In this document: piece by piece, positions 8,072-16,416 of the stretch
Numbering within the stretch: position 1 is the first letter of the stretch
Layout of the letters: each line of letters begins with the position of its first letter
DNA from: Bacteroidales bacterium
GTDB taxonomy: Bacteria > Bacteroidota > Bacteroidia > Bacteroidales > JAAUTT01
Direction of reading: 5' to 3'
Length of the DNA: 55,687 nt
NCBI GenBank assembly: GCA_025361285.1
Contig: JANYAP010000053.1
Location: 1 to 55,687 of the forward strand
Notes under the pieces: generated by a model
What the model was told of the DNA's origin: nothing
Seen by the model: the letters and a program-made list of their open reading frames with translations, nothing else
Database searches by the model: none
Translations under genes and position numbers: made by a program

Positions 8072-9100
8072 TTATTCCGACCTTTTTCGTTTTGGAAATA
8101 GGTGAATATGAGGGCGTTTAATGGTTATATGAGTGTTCCGTAATCGTCGAAGCCAGTATAAAGGGTCGTAAGTACTTATATGCCTTTCTACCTTGGCGTC
8201 GTATATATCGTTGATAGTAACCATAATAGCAGTCTCTTCCACTTCTCCAAAATGATTATTTATTGCCGTTCCAAACACCTTCATTGTAGGCGACAAATTC
8301 ATGTACGAATTTATAAGTGGTGGAATAAATTCGCCCAGTTTTCGAATTGTTTTCGATAGTACTTTGTAATCCTCCTTGTAATCGTCGTAATGAAATACTT
8401 TGGCTAGCTCGTCCTTATTCATGTGTGTTTCCATGGGTATAATTGGCGAAACTAAATTTTCGTGGTCGGAGAAATGCTTTTCGAGAAAATATAATAAATG
8501 GTTTCGGGCGTTTGCGTTATAGCTTTGATACATAGTTACTTTACCGAAAAAGTATTTCTTTTCCGGATTGTCAACAATAATTGCACCCAAGCCGTCCCAC
8601 AAATTATCGAGCGCATATAATCCTTTACGTTTAAGGCTAGTTGATTGATATGCAGGCTGAACGAACGATCGCCCAAGTTCAATCATATCTTGCAAATAAC
8701 CTTGTTTAAATTCCTCGGAAAAGTTAAATAACTCCGATGTAGATAGTTGCACATTTCCATTTGCATTAACAGTGTTTTCGTCGCATATTTTAAACCGATA
8801 ACCACCAAGTATCTGATTAGCATCGGGATCCCAAACAATAAGCTGCTTGTAGCAATTTTCGCAAGTGTCGAAATCGTCAATATCCATTTCATCGCCAGTA
8901 CCACCGCTTGCATGCCGAAACGACTCCTCCCTTAAACGACCAATTTCGCGAAGTAAGTTGGGAGAATTGTGCGCATCAAAAATATAAAGCAAATTGCCGC
9001 CATTGTTAGTGTTGCGAATAAATTTATCGGCTGTTAATTCCTTCAAAAGTAATTCGGTAGCTACCGGAGGAATAATATTTGATGTTGAATGTTTCTTCAC
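8072..9100 (-). CDS. glsB: Glycine N-acyltransferase, GNAT-like (GlsB)
   Basis: This matches the OlsB-related hemolysin-type acyltransferases (GNAT fold). In Bacteroides thetaiotaomicron the adjacent pair GlsB-GlsA makes glycine lipid: GlsB puts a fatty acyl chain on the glycine nitrogen, giving a commendamide-like product. Seen here: the family blocks LREIGRLREESFRHASGGTG (about residues 50-69), the WDPDANQILGGYR strand and MIELGRSFVQPAYQ, which together form the acyl-ACP and CoA-type binding core. The length (342) is normal. It lies 79 bases downstream of glsA on the same strand, consistent with one transcript. Glycine lipids are envelope lipids of Bacteroidetes that support stress tolerance and act on host TLR2. 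Assignment of the exact acceptor rests on gene order and family. Confidence 0.85.
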   Translation of the reverse strand: MKKHSTSNIIPPVATELLLKELTADKFIRNTNNGGNLLYIFDAHNSPNLLREIGRLREESFRHASGGTGDEMDIDDFDTCENCYKQLIVWDPDANQILGGYRFKICDENTVNANGNVQLSTSELFNFSEEFKQGYLQDMIELGRSFVQPAYQSTSLKRKGLYALDNLWDGLGAIIVDNPEKKYFFGKVTMYQSYNANARNHLLYFLEKHFSDHENLVSPIIPMETHMNKDELAKVFHYDDYKEDYKVLSKTIRKLGEFIPPLINSYMNLSPTMKVFGTAINNHFGEVEETAIMVTINDIYDAKVERHISTYDPLYWLRRLRNTHITIKRPHIHLFPKRKRSE

Positions 9101-9179
9101 TTCTATGTGGTTACTGGTTGGTTAAGTAAATATACAAAAATATCTAAAAGTTTGCAATGTTGCGGCATTTTTTCATACA

Positions 9180-10004
9180 TTAAATTTTCATGGAATATAC
9201 CGCGTTTCGAACGTGTAAAATCCAATCCGATATCGATTTACTATTGTCGAAAAGCGTGTAAGGAATAGGCTTTCCATAAACTAATTTAAGCGTTTTGTTC
9301 TGTTGATTGTACATTTCGTCGATCAAATACAACATTTCTATATTAGCCTTAATACCAATACTTTTGCGAATATTTGCCAAGTTATAAAAAAACGCGCTGT
9401 TTTTTCCGCTAAAATAAATAGGAATTATATCTCGTTGATATTTAATTGCTTTAGTAATAAAACTCTTGTGCCATGGTAGGTCGGTAATCTCTCCATTTAT
9501 TTTTCGCGAACACAGCCCAGCAGGAAAGTAAAGAATTTGATCATCCGATCGGTAAGCTTCGTCGATGCGTCGCGCATACTCAACGCTTTGCTTTCCATGC
9601 TTATTAACAGGAACAAATACGGGTTCGAGGTTTTTAACGTTAAGAAGCAAGTCGTTAACAACAAATTTTATTTTGGGAAAATATTTGCCCGTTTCGTTCA
9701 TCAAAACCAGCCCATCCAAGCCTCCAAGTGGGTGATTGCTAGCAAAAATGTAACGTCCATTTTTAGGGATATTTTCAGTATTTGCCGATTGGTATTTAAT
9801 TCCCATATCGCGCAAAACGCCACTAACAAAATCGAGTCCCAATTTATCTATGTTATTGTTAATGGCTGCATTAAGCTCATCCTGATGTGCAATCCGTTTC
9901 AGATAATTTATTGAAAAGAAAGGCAGTAGCTTGTAAAGTTTAGGATTTTTTGTCCGTAAAACTTCATCGATATCAATGAACTTATTTTCAGCAGTTAAGC
10001 TCAT
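9180..10004 (-). CDS. glsA: Lyso-glycine-lipid O-acyltransferase, PlsC-like (GlsA)
   Basis: A 274-residue 1-acylglycerol-phosphate-acyltransferase-type protein. The catalytic block is NHPLGGLDG with His91 and Asp97; the spacing is HX5D rather than the usual HX4D, a form seen in hemolysin-type acyltransferases. The second block is FPAGLCSRK. It is predicted to add the second acyl chain to the hydroxy group of the N-acyl-glycine made by the neighbouring GlsB. It lacks strong membrane segments, so is probably membrane-associated. The order glsA then glsB fits a small lipid operon. A TATCTTTA at 10047-10054 (minus strand) is a near-consensus -7 box 43 bases before the ATG. Confidence 0.85.
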   Translation of the reverse strand: MSLTAENKFIDIDEVLRTKNPKLYKLLPFFSINYLKRIAHQDELNAAINNNIDKLGLDFVSGVLRDMGIKYQSANTENIPKNGRYIFASNHPLGGLDGLVLMNETGKYFPKIKFVVNDLLLNVKNLEPVFVPVNKHGKQSVEYARRIDEAYRSDDQILYFPAGLCSRKINGEITDLPWHKSFITKAIKYQRDIIPIYFSGKNSAFFYNLANIRKSIGIKANIEMLYLIDEMYNQQNKTLKLVYGKPIPYTLFDNSKSISDWILHVRNAVYSMKI

Positions 10005-10070
10005 TTGCTTATATTTTTTAAGTTTACTGTTATTTTTAAAGAGCTGTAAAGATAATGCTTATATGTTTAA

Positions 10071-11156
10071 TCAGTTATTCTCCTCGGTTATCAAATCGAG
10101 AAATGTTTTTTCGGCAGTATTTACCCAATTTGTAAATGTACGGTCGGTATTGTCGAATTTAGGGATAAACTCAAGTAATTGATTCAAATCGAATCTGTTG
10201 CAACTAATACCTGCACCTGCTCGTATTGCGTCTATCGAATTACTTTTTTGTTCGTAATGACCCGCTGTGGGCACCATCAAAATTGGCTTGCGAAGGTACA
10301 TTGCTTCGCAAATAGATTCGAAGCCGGCTGTGCTAGCATATCCTTTACAACCTTTCATATACAACAGAAATTTAAAATCGTTAATCCGATGAAAATGAAG
10401 GTTTGGCTGTATTTCAATATCGTCATCGGCGTCCTTTTTATCCCAAAAAAAATGCGTAACCTGTTTGGGATTCGAATTGTGCCATTGAACTATTTCCTCG
10501 GCATATCCAGCATTTAGCATATAACCGAGTATATAATTGTCGTTATCGGGCGTTATTTCAAGCACTTCTTTCCGAAGCAATGGAGGCACTACAAAAAGCC
10601 TTTTATTAGGTATATTAGGCATTGAAGTAAAGGACAGCGCAAATTGTTTTTTGGCTTTAAGTGATGTAAGCCAAGTATTTAATTTAAGCATCCAGCGCTG
10701 AGTAATTTGATTACTCGGAAAAACAAAATGAGGATGGAAAAGTAAAAGCTGATGCCCAATGCAGATGTGTGGCGGTTTTGGCTTGTATAGGGCATAGGTT
10801 AAACCACCTATTAATTCGTAAAAATTAATAACTGCATCGGGCTTTGTTTCCTTTATTCGTGCGTTAATAAATGAAATGCTTTTAAAATATCTGCCCGACC
10901 GTTTTAGGTTGTAAACTATTGATCTGAAAACCATTATCCCTTTATTGTTGCTCGAACGTAAAAAATTAGGGCTTTGGTATGTATAAACTGGGGCGTGGAT
11001 TTTTTGACTGAAAAATGCCGGAATTTCTCTTTGTTCGCTTTTACCAACTAATACTTCAATTACACGGTGCCCATTTCGTGTAAGAATATCGTGCAGAGAA
11101 ATGGCCTGTGTCATATGTCCACGCCCCTCGCCTTGCACTATAAAGAGAAAAGTCAT
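10071..11156 (-). CDS. Glycosyltransferase, GT1/GT28-like (MGT fold)
   Basis: The 361-residue protein begins FLFIVQGEGRGHMTQAISL, the glycine-rich N-terminal loop of GT-B enzymes such as MurG and UGT-like transferases. The C-terminal half has the donor-binding region STAGFESICEAMYLRKPILMVP followed by GHYEQKSNS, as in PF13528-type glycosyltransferases. No signal peptide or membrane segment is seen, so it probably acts on the cytoplasmic face of the membrane. It lies between glsA (67 bases downstream) and an LpxH-like phosphoesterase (75 bases upstream), all on the minus strand, so a lipid acceptor is plausible. Sugar donor and acceptor are unknown. Confidence 0.85.
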   Translation of the reverse strand: MTFLFIVQGEGRGHMTQAISLHDILTRNGHRVIEVLVGKSEQREIPAFFSQKIHAPVYTYQSPNFLRSSNNKGIMVFRSIVYNLKRSGRYFKSISFINARIKETKPDAVINFYELIGGLTYALYKPKPPHICIGHQLLLFHPHFVFPSNQITQRWMLKLNTWLTSLKAKKQFALSFTSMPNIPNKRLFVVPPLLRKEVLEITPDNDNYILGYMLNAGYAEEIVQWHNSNPKQVTHFFWDKKDADDDIEIQPNLHFHRINDFKFLLYMKGCKGYASTAGFESICEAMYLRKPILMVPTAGHYEQKSNSIDAIRAGAGISCNRFDLNQLLEFIPKFDNTDRTFTNWVNTAEKTFLDLITEENN

Positions 11157-11231
11157 ATTTATAAATGAGTTAAAATTACATCCATCAAAACCACAAAAAA
11201 AACTATTAAAATAGCAGTCGAACCTTTTAAA

Positions 11232-11990
11232 TTATTGCTCCTCCTTTAACAAATCGGAATAATAAACAATTTTCCATACGCCATTAAAGTCCTCAACTAG
11301 AGCTGATAGCGACTCAACCCAGTCGCCTGAATTCATATACACAATATCGCCGTACAAAGAAATTACAGGCTGATGGATGTGTCCGCAAATTACACCGTCG
11401 CACCCCTTGTTTTTAGCAAGCTTTACCAATTCTAACTCGTAATCGGAGATATATGCCACGGCCGACTTCACCTTTTGCTTAATAGCTTTAGATAATGAAT
11501 AGTAAGGCAACCCCTTACGCACTCGGTAAACATTATACATCTTATTTATCCATAGAAGAATAGTATAACCAAAATCGCCAAGTTTAGCTAACCATCTAAA
11601 ATTTAAAGTTATAGAATCGAAGATATCGCCATGAATAACATAGTATTTTTTGTTATTGCTTTCAATAATATGACTTTTTACAATCGATATTTCTCCAAAT
11701 ACAATAGGCATAATGTTATCGAGAAAATCGTCGTGGTTTCCACGAAGATAAACCACTTTTGTATTCTTTTTCTCCATCATTTTTAAAACTACTCTAAAAA
11801 AACGAGTATGCTTTTTTTGCCATATACTTCCCTTTTTAAGCTGCCACCCATCAATAATATCGCCATTAAGTATAAGATTATCGCAAGTGTTACTTTTCAG
11901 AAAACGAACTACTTCCTTGGCGGCCGAATTTCTTGTACCTAAATGAATATCAGACAGTACAATGGTTTTAAAATGATTTTTTTGTAACAT
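11232..11990 (-). CDS. Calcineurin-like metallophosphoesterase, LpxH-related
   Basis: All metal-ligand motifs of the family are present: SDIHLG (Asp14, His16), NGDIIDG (Asp44), RGNHDD (Asn85, His86), HGD near residue 120 and CGHIHQP near 198. The protein resembles UDP-2,3-diacylglucosamine diphosphatase (LpxH), which cleaves the pyrophosphate in lipid A synthesis. Bacteroidetes carry several paralogues of this fold, so I do not assign lpxH. At 252 residues and without a signal peptide it should be cytoplasmic or peripheral. Its place beside a glycosyltransferase and two acyltransferases suggests a lipid or glycolipid substrate. TACCTTTA at 12003-12010 is a near-consensus -7 box on the minus strand. 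Confidence 0.85.
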   Translation of the reverse strand: MLQKNHFKTIVLSDIHLGTRNSAAKEVVRFLKSNTCDNLILNGDIIDGWQLKKGSIWQKKHTRFFRVVLKMMEKKNTKVVYLRGNHDDFLDNIMPIVFGEISIVKSHIIESNNKKYYVIHGDIFDSITLNFRWLAKLGDFGYTILLWINKMYNVYRVRKGLPYYSLSKAIKQKVKSAVAYISDYELELVKLAKNKGCDGVICGHIHQPVISLYGDIVYMNSGDWVESLSALVEDFNGVWKIVYYSDLLKEEQ

Positions 11991-12139
11991 TCTTTTTTTC
12001 GATAAAGGTAGATAAATGATATAAGGTTGATTATTAACTTAATGTTAACAAATAGTTAATATATGGATTTGAAAATGTGTTAAATATTAAAGTTTTGATT
12101 AATAAACTGTATATATTGCTAATAATAAGGCTACTATTG

Positions 12140-13567
12140 CTATATCGATTGTTTTAAAAAATTCTTGAACCAAAAGCCCGAATCCTTAATTGTGCGCTTT
12201 TGGGTTTCGAAATCGTTATAAACCATTCCAAATCGTGGTCTATATCCGAAACTCCATTCAAAGTTATCGATAAATGTCCAAGCAAAATATCCTGTAACAT
12301 TTACTCCATCCTTCTTAGCTTGTAAAATGAACTTCAAATAATTTTCAATATACGTAATTCTTTTAATATCAGCAACTTTATCATTAAGCACCTCATCTTT
12401 AAATGCTGCGCCATTCTCGGTTATTATAATTTCCTTTATTGGGTATTTTGCAAACTGTTTAATAATTTTATATATTCCTTCGGGGTAAACCTCCCAGCCC
12501 ATCTCGGTAAACTCTGCATTGTCATTGTTGGGTTTAACCCTATTTGCCCATATGTATGGCACAATACCTGGCTTAATTATTAGCCTAAAATAGTTTTGTA
12601 ACCCAATAAAGTCGAAGTCGAATATTAGTTTTTGGGCATCGCCAGGCTTAATGTACTTTTCAATTTTTTTCAGAAGTGGTAATTCTTCCATCGGATATCC
12701 CATTCCAAGAGTAGGTTCGATAAAAAGCCTGTTTAATAAGACATCCATGCGTTTAACAGCGCGTTTGTGGCAATCGGTATTTCTACTAGGTTCGATGTAC
12801 GAACAGGACAATGCCGTGCCAATATGCGCATTTGGCAAATGTTTGCGAATTATTCTACCACCTTCCGCCTGGCACATCATGGCATGATGCACGGAAGCTA
12901 AAAAACTGTTAATACCCCTGCGTCCGGGAGCATGCATACCAGTAAAATAGCCAAGAGTGGTGAATGCAGCTGGTTCATTCAAAACTATCCAATGTTTAAT
13001 GCGAGCACCGAATAGTTTAACGCATACATTCACATAATTCGAAAACCAATCTAAAATATCGCGGTTAGTCCATCCACCTTTATCTTCAAGTATTTGAGGC
13101 AAATCCCAGTGATATAGCGTTACCCATGGCTCAATACCTAATTGTAAACATTTGTCGATTACCTTATTATAAAACTCAACTCCCTTTTCATTAATATCAC
13201 CTACACCATCGGGCAATATGCGCGGCCATGAAATTGAAAGGCGAAAGTTGTTAACATTTAGGCTTTTAAGTAATTCCAGATCTTCGTCATAGTTATGATA
13301 AAAATCGCATGAAACTGAAGCATTTGAATAGTCGGAAATCTTTCCTCGTTTCTTTTCGAATCTATTCCAGATGTTTTCACTTTTGCCATCAATATTCGAA
13401 GCACCTTCGGTTTGGTGTGCCGATGTAGTAACTCCCCAAAAAAACGAATGTCCAAAAAGTTTTTTAGAAAATTCATTTTTGTCAAGTAATATACTCGAAA
13501 ACAACGAATTACAATATGGCAGTACAGCTCCCAACCCAACAAGTTTCAAAAAATCGATACGTTTCAT
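12140..13567 (-). CDS. Beta-glucosidase, glycoside hydrolase family 1, exported
   Basis: The TIM-barrel GH1 signatures are complete: FFWGVTTSAHQTEG at the start, LYHWDLPQ, the acid/base in LNEPAA (Glu198 from this start) and the nucleophile in ITENGAA (Glu384). A retaining beta-glycosidase is secure; the sugar is not. I start it at MKRIDFLKLVGLGAVLP rather than at the ATG 12 codons upstream (13603), because this gives a normal signal-like N-terminus and the upstream ATG lies inside an inverted repeat (13596-13653). The hydrophobic stretch ends in PYCNSL, so the protein could be exported, perhaps lipid-anchored. It has no sus-type transporter next to it, unlike polysaccharide-utilisation loci, and may trim glycolipid or imported oligosaccharide. 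Confidence 0.92.
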   Translation of the reverse strand: MKRIDFLKLVGLGAVLPYCNSLFSSILLDKNEFSKKLFGHSFFWGVTTSAHQTEGASNIDGKSENIWNRFEKKRGKISDYSNASVSCDFYHNYDEDLELLKSLNVNNFRLSISWPRILPDGVGDINEKGVEFYNKVIDKCLQLGIEPWVTLYHWDLPQILEDKGGWTNRDILDWFSNYVNVCVKLFGARIKHWIVLNEPAAFTTLGYFTGMHAPGRRGINSFLASVHHAMMCQAEGGRIIRKHLPNAHIGTALSCSYIEPSRNTDCHKRAVKRMDVLLNRLFIEPTLGMGYPMEELPLLKKIEKYIKPGDAQKLIFDFDFIGLQNYFRLIIKPGIVPYIWANRVKPNNDNAEFTEMGWEVYPEGIYKIIKQFAKYPIKEIIITENGAAFKDEVLNDKVADIKRITYIENYLKFILQAKKDGVNVTGYFAWTFIDNFEWSFGYRPRFGMVYNDFETQKRTIKDSGFWFKNFLKQSI

Positions 13568-13595
13568 GTGTTTATAATATTGTTTATTTGCCAGA

Positions 13596-13653
13596 TGGAA
13601 CATCCATAGTTAATCATTCCCTTGTGTGAGAATTAATTCTCATGGATGTTTCA
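13596..13653. promoter_or_regulatory. Nested inverted repeat upstream of the GH1 gene, possible operator
   Basis: TGGAACATCCAT (13596-13607) pairs with ATGGATGTTTCA (13642-13653) with one mismatch, and a perfect 16-bp palindrome TGAGAATTAATTCTCA (13627-13642) sits inside the right half. It lies between divergent genes, 29 bases before the chosen GH1 start. It fits a regulator-binding region or a hairpin in the leader. Confidence 0.5.
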
Positions 13654-13704
13654 TACACTTAAACAAAGTGGTGCCAAATATACTGCTTATATGTTTTAAT
13701 CGAT

Positions 13705-13712
13705 TACTTTTG
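13705..13712 (+). promoter_or_regulatory. -7 box (TACTTTTG) for the methyltransferase gene
   Basis: TACTTTTG fits TAnnTTTG exactly, 16 bases before the TTG start at 13728, leaving a very short leader. No clear -33 TTTG is present. Confidence 0.4.
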
Positions 13713-13727
13713 TGAAAAACTACTACA

Positions 13728-14942
13728 TTGTTAACTATTAGTTTACAGAACATTGAGGCAATAAGGTTCATTTTCAGGCAAGTTTTTACCGAAGGAAATA
13801 AGTCCGATAGAGCATTTGAAGATTTCTACCGAAAAAACAATATTGCCGAGCGCGATAAGGCTGTTATTACCAGCGAAGTATATTCGTTGTTGCGCAATTG
13901 GAGATATTTGCACGAAATACAGCAACTTTTAGAAATTTCGGTGAAGGACGAGTTTTACCTTCTCTACGAAATTCACTGCATTATTCATGATGTTGCCATT
14001 CCTCCATCGCACAAATTCAATAATATTGCGCGAAAGAAAGTACAACTTATAGCAACCTCATTTAAAGGGAATTATGCTATTGAACATTCCATGCCCGATT
14101 GGCTGTACGCTCATTGCCTTTCGGAACTTGGCGAGCAATGGATTGCAATTAGCAAGCATCTTATAAACGAAGCGCCATTGGCAATTAGGGTTAATACTGA
14201 TAAAATATCGAAACAGAACCTACAAACCCAATTACGCGAAAAGGGATTCGCCTCGGTTTTCAACATTAATGCGCCTAATGCACTCATAATAAAGCAAAAA
14301 GCAAATGTATTTAAGATGTTGGAATTTCAACAAGGTTTTTTTGAAGTTCAAGATGTTTCATCGCAAATGGTGGGTTCGTTTCTAAACCCTCAGCCTGGCT
14401 TGCGTGTGGTTGATGGATGTGCAGGAAATGGTGGTAAAACCTTACATATTAGCAATTTAATGCAAAATAAGGGTAAAATTATTGCATTAGACATTTATCA
14501 GCAGAAGCTTGATACACTAAAAAAACGTGCTCGAAGGGCTGGTTCGTCGATTATTGAAACACGACTTGTTGATTCAACAAAAGTAATAAAACGGATGCAT
14601 GGCACTGCCGACGCTGTTTTACTCGATGTACCTTGTTCTGGTTTAGGTGTGTTGAGGCGGAATCCGGAAATAAAATGGCGTTTACAACCTATCGATCTCG
14701 AAAATTTACGCAAAACACAAGCCGAAATACTTGAACGATACAGTATTATGGTAAAACCTGGTGGAAAACTGGTTTATTCAACCTGCAGTATTCTGCCAAG
14801 TGAAAACTCGTTGCAGGTTCAAGCGTTTTTAACGAAGTACAGTCTTGAATTCGAGCTTATTAGCGAACAATTTATATCGCCAGTAATGGGTTTCGATGGA
14901 TTTTATATGGCCGAAATGAAACGCAAAGATTCTGTTAAATAG
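13728..14942 (+). CDS. RsmB/NOP2-family RNA (cytosine-5) methyltransferase
   Basis: The 404-residue protein has a NusB-like helical N-terminus (about 1-130) and a class I SAM domain. The SAM motif is VDGCAGNGGK near residues 229-238. Both cysteines used by m5C RNA methyltransferases are present: Cys303 in DVPCSG and the nucleophile Cys353 in YSTCSI. This is the NOL1/NOP2/Sun family; in E. coli the relative RsmB methylates C967 of 16S rRNA, and the Bacteroidetes enzyme may act on rRNA or tRNA. The start is a TTG, the only reasonable start for a complete N-terminal domain. It is monocistronic, with an inverted-repeat element beginning at its stop codon. Confidence 0.92.
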   Translation: MLTISLQNIEAIRFIFRQVFTEGNKSDRAFEDFYRKNNIAERDKAVITSEVYSLLRNWRYLHEIQQLLEISVKDEFYLLYEIHCIIHDVAIPPSHKFNNIARKKVQLIATSFKGNYAIEHSMPDWLYAHCLSELGEQWIAISKHLINEAPLAIRVNTDKISKQNLQTQLREKGFASVFNINAPNALIIKQKANVFKMLEFQQGFFEVQDVSSQMVGSFLNPQPGLRVVDGCAGNGGKTLHISNLMQNKGKIIALDIYQQKLDTLKKRARRAGSSIIETRLVDSTKVIKRMHGTADAVLLDVPCSGLGVLRRNPEIKWRLQPIDLENLRKTQAEILERYSIMVKPGGKLVYSTCSILPSENSLQVQAFLTKYSLEFELISEQFISPVMGFDGFYMAEMKRKDSVK

Positions 14943-15085
14943 TGTCTATCCGTAATATACTGAAACAGGCGAAAACCTTTCCATTAAGTATTCGATTATA
15001 CGCTCTAATAAACTTATAATCTGTTATTATAGAAACGGTTTCGCCTGTTACTTCATTTATTTTTACTTTACGGAGGACACTAATT
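14942..15085. repeat. Inverted-repeat intergenic element (GTGTCTATCCGTAA ... TTACGGAGGACAC)
   Basis: The outer ends 14942-14955 and 15068-15080 are complementary (TCCGTAA/TTACGGA with flanking GTGTC/GACAC). An inner pair AACAGGCGAAAACC (14964-14977) and GGTTTCGCCTGTT (15037-15049) is also nearly perfect. A third related end, TTACGAATGGACGCTAATTA, at 15136-15155 overlaps the stop codon of the next gene. It begins exactly at the stop of the methyltransferase gene and may terminate both convergent genes. Confidence 0.7.
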
Positions 15086-15148
15086 ACAACTTACCTAGAT
15101 TTTATAAAATACAAAACCTTTCAGGATTTTATACATTACGAATGGACG

Positions 15149-15664
15149 CTAATTATTTAACTCCAAACAAATTGAATAATAGGTAAATGTATCGTCAATC
15201 GGCTCAAAATTATACACAATGGGACTATCGGCGGCTTTGGCCATTTCAATAAATCCAAGACCTGCCCCACCCGATTTCGAAAACTTGCCATTAGCAATAG
15301 TTTTCCTATACAAAGCCTTTAATTCATCTGCATCTAATGAATTTATAAGGTCGATTTTGCCTTTTATTTCACCAGCATGTACTTTATTTATTGGATTACG
15401 AACCGTTATTTTATATTTGCCAGGAAAATACTCTAACTTAAACGATTGATGGTATTTTGCGGCATATTCGGCATATTCGGGAAACAATTCGAAGTATTTG
15501 CAAATATTTTCAAGTGTTTCAACAACAATAGTAATTAGGCGCTTGTGAGTATTAAGGCGCTCACCAACACCAACCATTTTCTGTTTTAGCGTAATCAATA
15601 ACTCACCTATCGCATCGAACGTAAGTACTCCGTTATAATCAATAAGGAGTTTATTCTCTATCAT
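15149..15664 (-). CDS. SiaB-like protein kinase family protein (DUF6272)
   Basis: The product resembles SiaB-type proteins, which have a histidine-kinase-like ATPase fold and, in Pseudomonas, phosphorylate an anti-sigma-antagonist-type partner (SiaC) in a switch linked to cell aggregation. Seen here: an early strand DYNGVLTFDAIGEL, a helix with a conserved E near VVETLENICKY, and a glycine-rich GGAGLGFIEMAK near residue 130, like the G box of such ATPases. I prefer the internal ATG at 15664 (MIENKLLIDYNG), which starts just before the first strand; an upstream ATG at 15709 would add 15 residues. No SiaC-like or phosphatase partner is adjacent, so the circuit is incomplete here. Confidence 0.7.
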   Translation of the reverse strand: MIENKLLIDYNGVLTFDAIGELLITLKQKMVGVGERLNTHKRLITIVVETLENICKYFELFPEYAEYAAKYHQSFKLEYFPGKYKITVRNPINKVHAGEIKGKIDLINSLDADELKALYRKTIANGKFSKSGGAGLGFIEMAKAADSPIVYNFEPIDDTFTYYSICLELNN

Positions 15665-15791
15665 ACTCGGTATATTGCTGTTAGTATTGTGTAATAGTTT
15701 CAATAACAATAATACAAACTTCGAAAATTATCGGCTAAATATAACACAAATAGCCCATTCTGCTATCTCGGCATAAAAAAAAATATACATT

Positions 15792-16247
15792 TTAAGAAAC
15801 ATAGCCATTATCGACTAATAAATTGTTTTTAAACGAGGCTTCCACGGCAAGTTTGTCGCATACATTGTTTTCCTTATTCTCGGCATGCCCTTTTACCCAA
15901 ACGAATTTTACTTTATGCTTACGGTATATTTTAAAAAATCGCATCCAAAGATCGGGGTTCTTTTTTCCTACGTAATTTTTCTTTTCCCAGCCAAACACCC
16001 AGCCTTTTTCGATGGAGTCGACAACGTATTTCGAGTCGGTGTATAAGGTAACCGTGCTGTTTTCGTTTTTAAGCGATTCGAGTGCCACAATTGCACCTAG
16101 CAGCTCCATGCGGTTGTTGGTTGTAAGGGTATATCCTTGCGAAAGTTCTTTTCGGTGAATGCCCGATATCAACACAGCTCCATACCCTCCAGGTCCAGGG
16201 TTTCCGCGCGACGAACCATCGGTGTATATTGTTATTGGTGTTGGCAT
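15792..16247 (-). CDS. rnhA: Ribonuclease HI
   Basis: This cuts the RNA strand of RNA-DNA hybrids. The fold markers and the metal-binding carboxylates are all present: Asp10 (TIYTDGSSRGNPGPGG), Glu48 (NNRMELLGA), Asp71 (LYTDSKYV) and Asp131 (NNVCDKLA), plus the catalytic-loop His121 (VKGHAENKEN) and the basic handle GWEKKNYVGKKNPDLW. At 151 residues it is a normal-length stand-alone RNase HI with no hybrid-binding domain. It lies downstream of the S46 peptidase gene on the same strand, separated by repeat copy B, so it is probably transcribed separately. Confidence 0.97.
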   Translation of the reverse strand: MPTPITIYTDGSSRGNPGPGGYGAVLISGIHRKELSQGYTLTTNNRMELLGAIVALESLKNENSTVTLYTDSKYVVDSIEKGWVFGWEKKNYVGKKNPDLWMRFFKIYRKHKVKFVWVKGHAENKENNVCDKLAVEASFKNNLLVDNGYVS

Positions 16248-16273
16248 GGTATAGTTAGAATTATGAATTTATT

Positions 16274-16407
16274 AAGGCTGGAGACTGGAGACTGGCGACT
16301 GTAGACTGTAGCATAATAGTTCAAACATAATTTTTTCGAATTTATATAAAAACATAATTTTATAGTTTATAACGAAGCTCCTACAGCCTCTAGCCTTTAA
16401 ACCTAAT
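16274..16407. repeat. Heptamer-bounded dispersed element, copy B
   Basis: The left array has GGCTGGA GACTGGA GACTGGC GACTGTA GACTGTA units (16276-16310); the right end has CTCCTACAGCCTC. On the minus strand the core is GTAGGAGCTTCGTTATAA and the far end GAACTATTATGCTACAGTC, which is nearly identical to copy C (GAACTGTTATGCGACAGTC). It lies between the S46 peptidase gene and rnhA. Confidence 0.85.
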
Positions 16408-16416
16408 ACTTCTAAC

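Noticed and set aside
9537-9914. Plus-strand ORF of 125 codons opposite glsA
   Set aside because: Fully antisense to the conserved acyltransferase gene; residue make-up looks random.
13568-13603. Longer start for the GH1 gene (MFHLANKQYYKH extension)
   Set aside because: The extension disrupts a normal signal-like N-terminus and its ATG lies within an inverted repeat.
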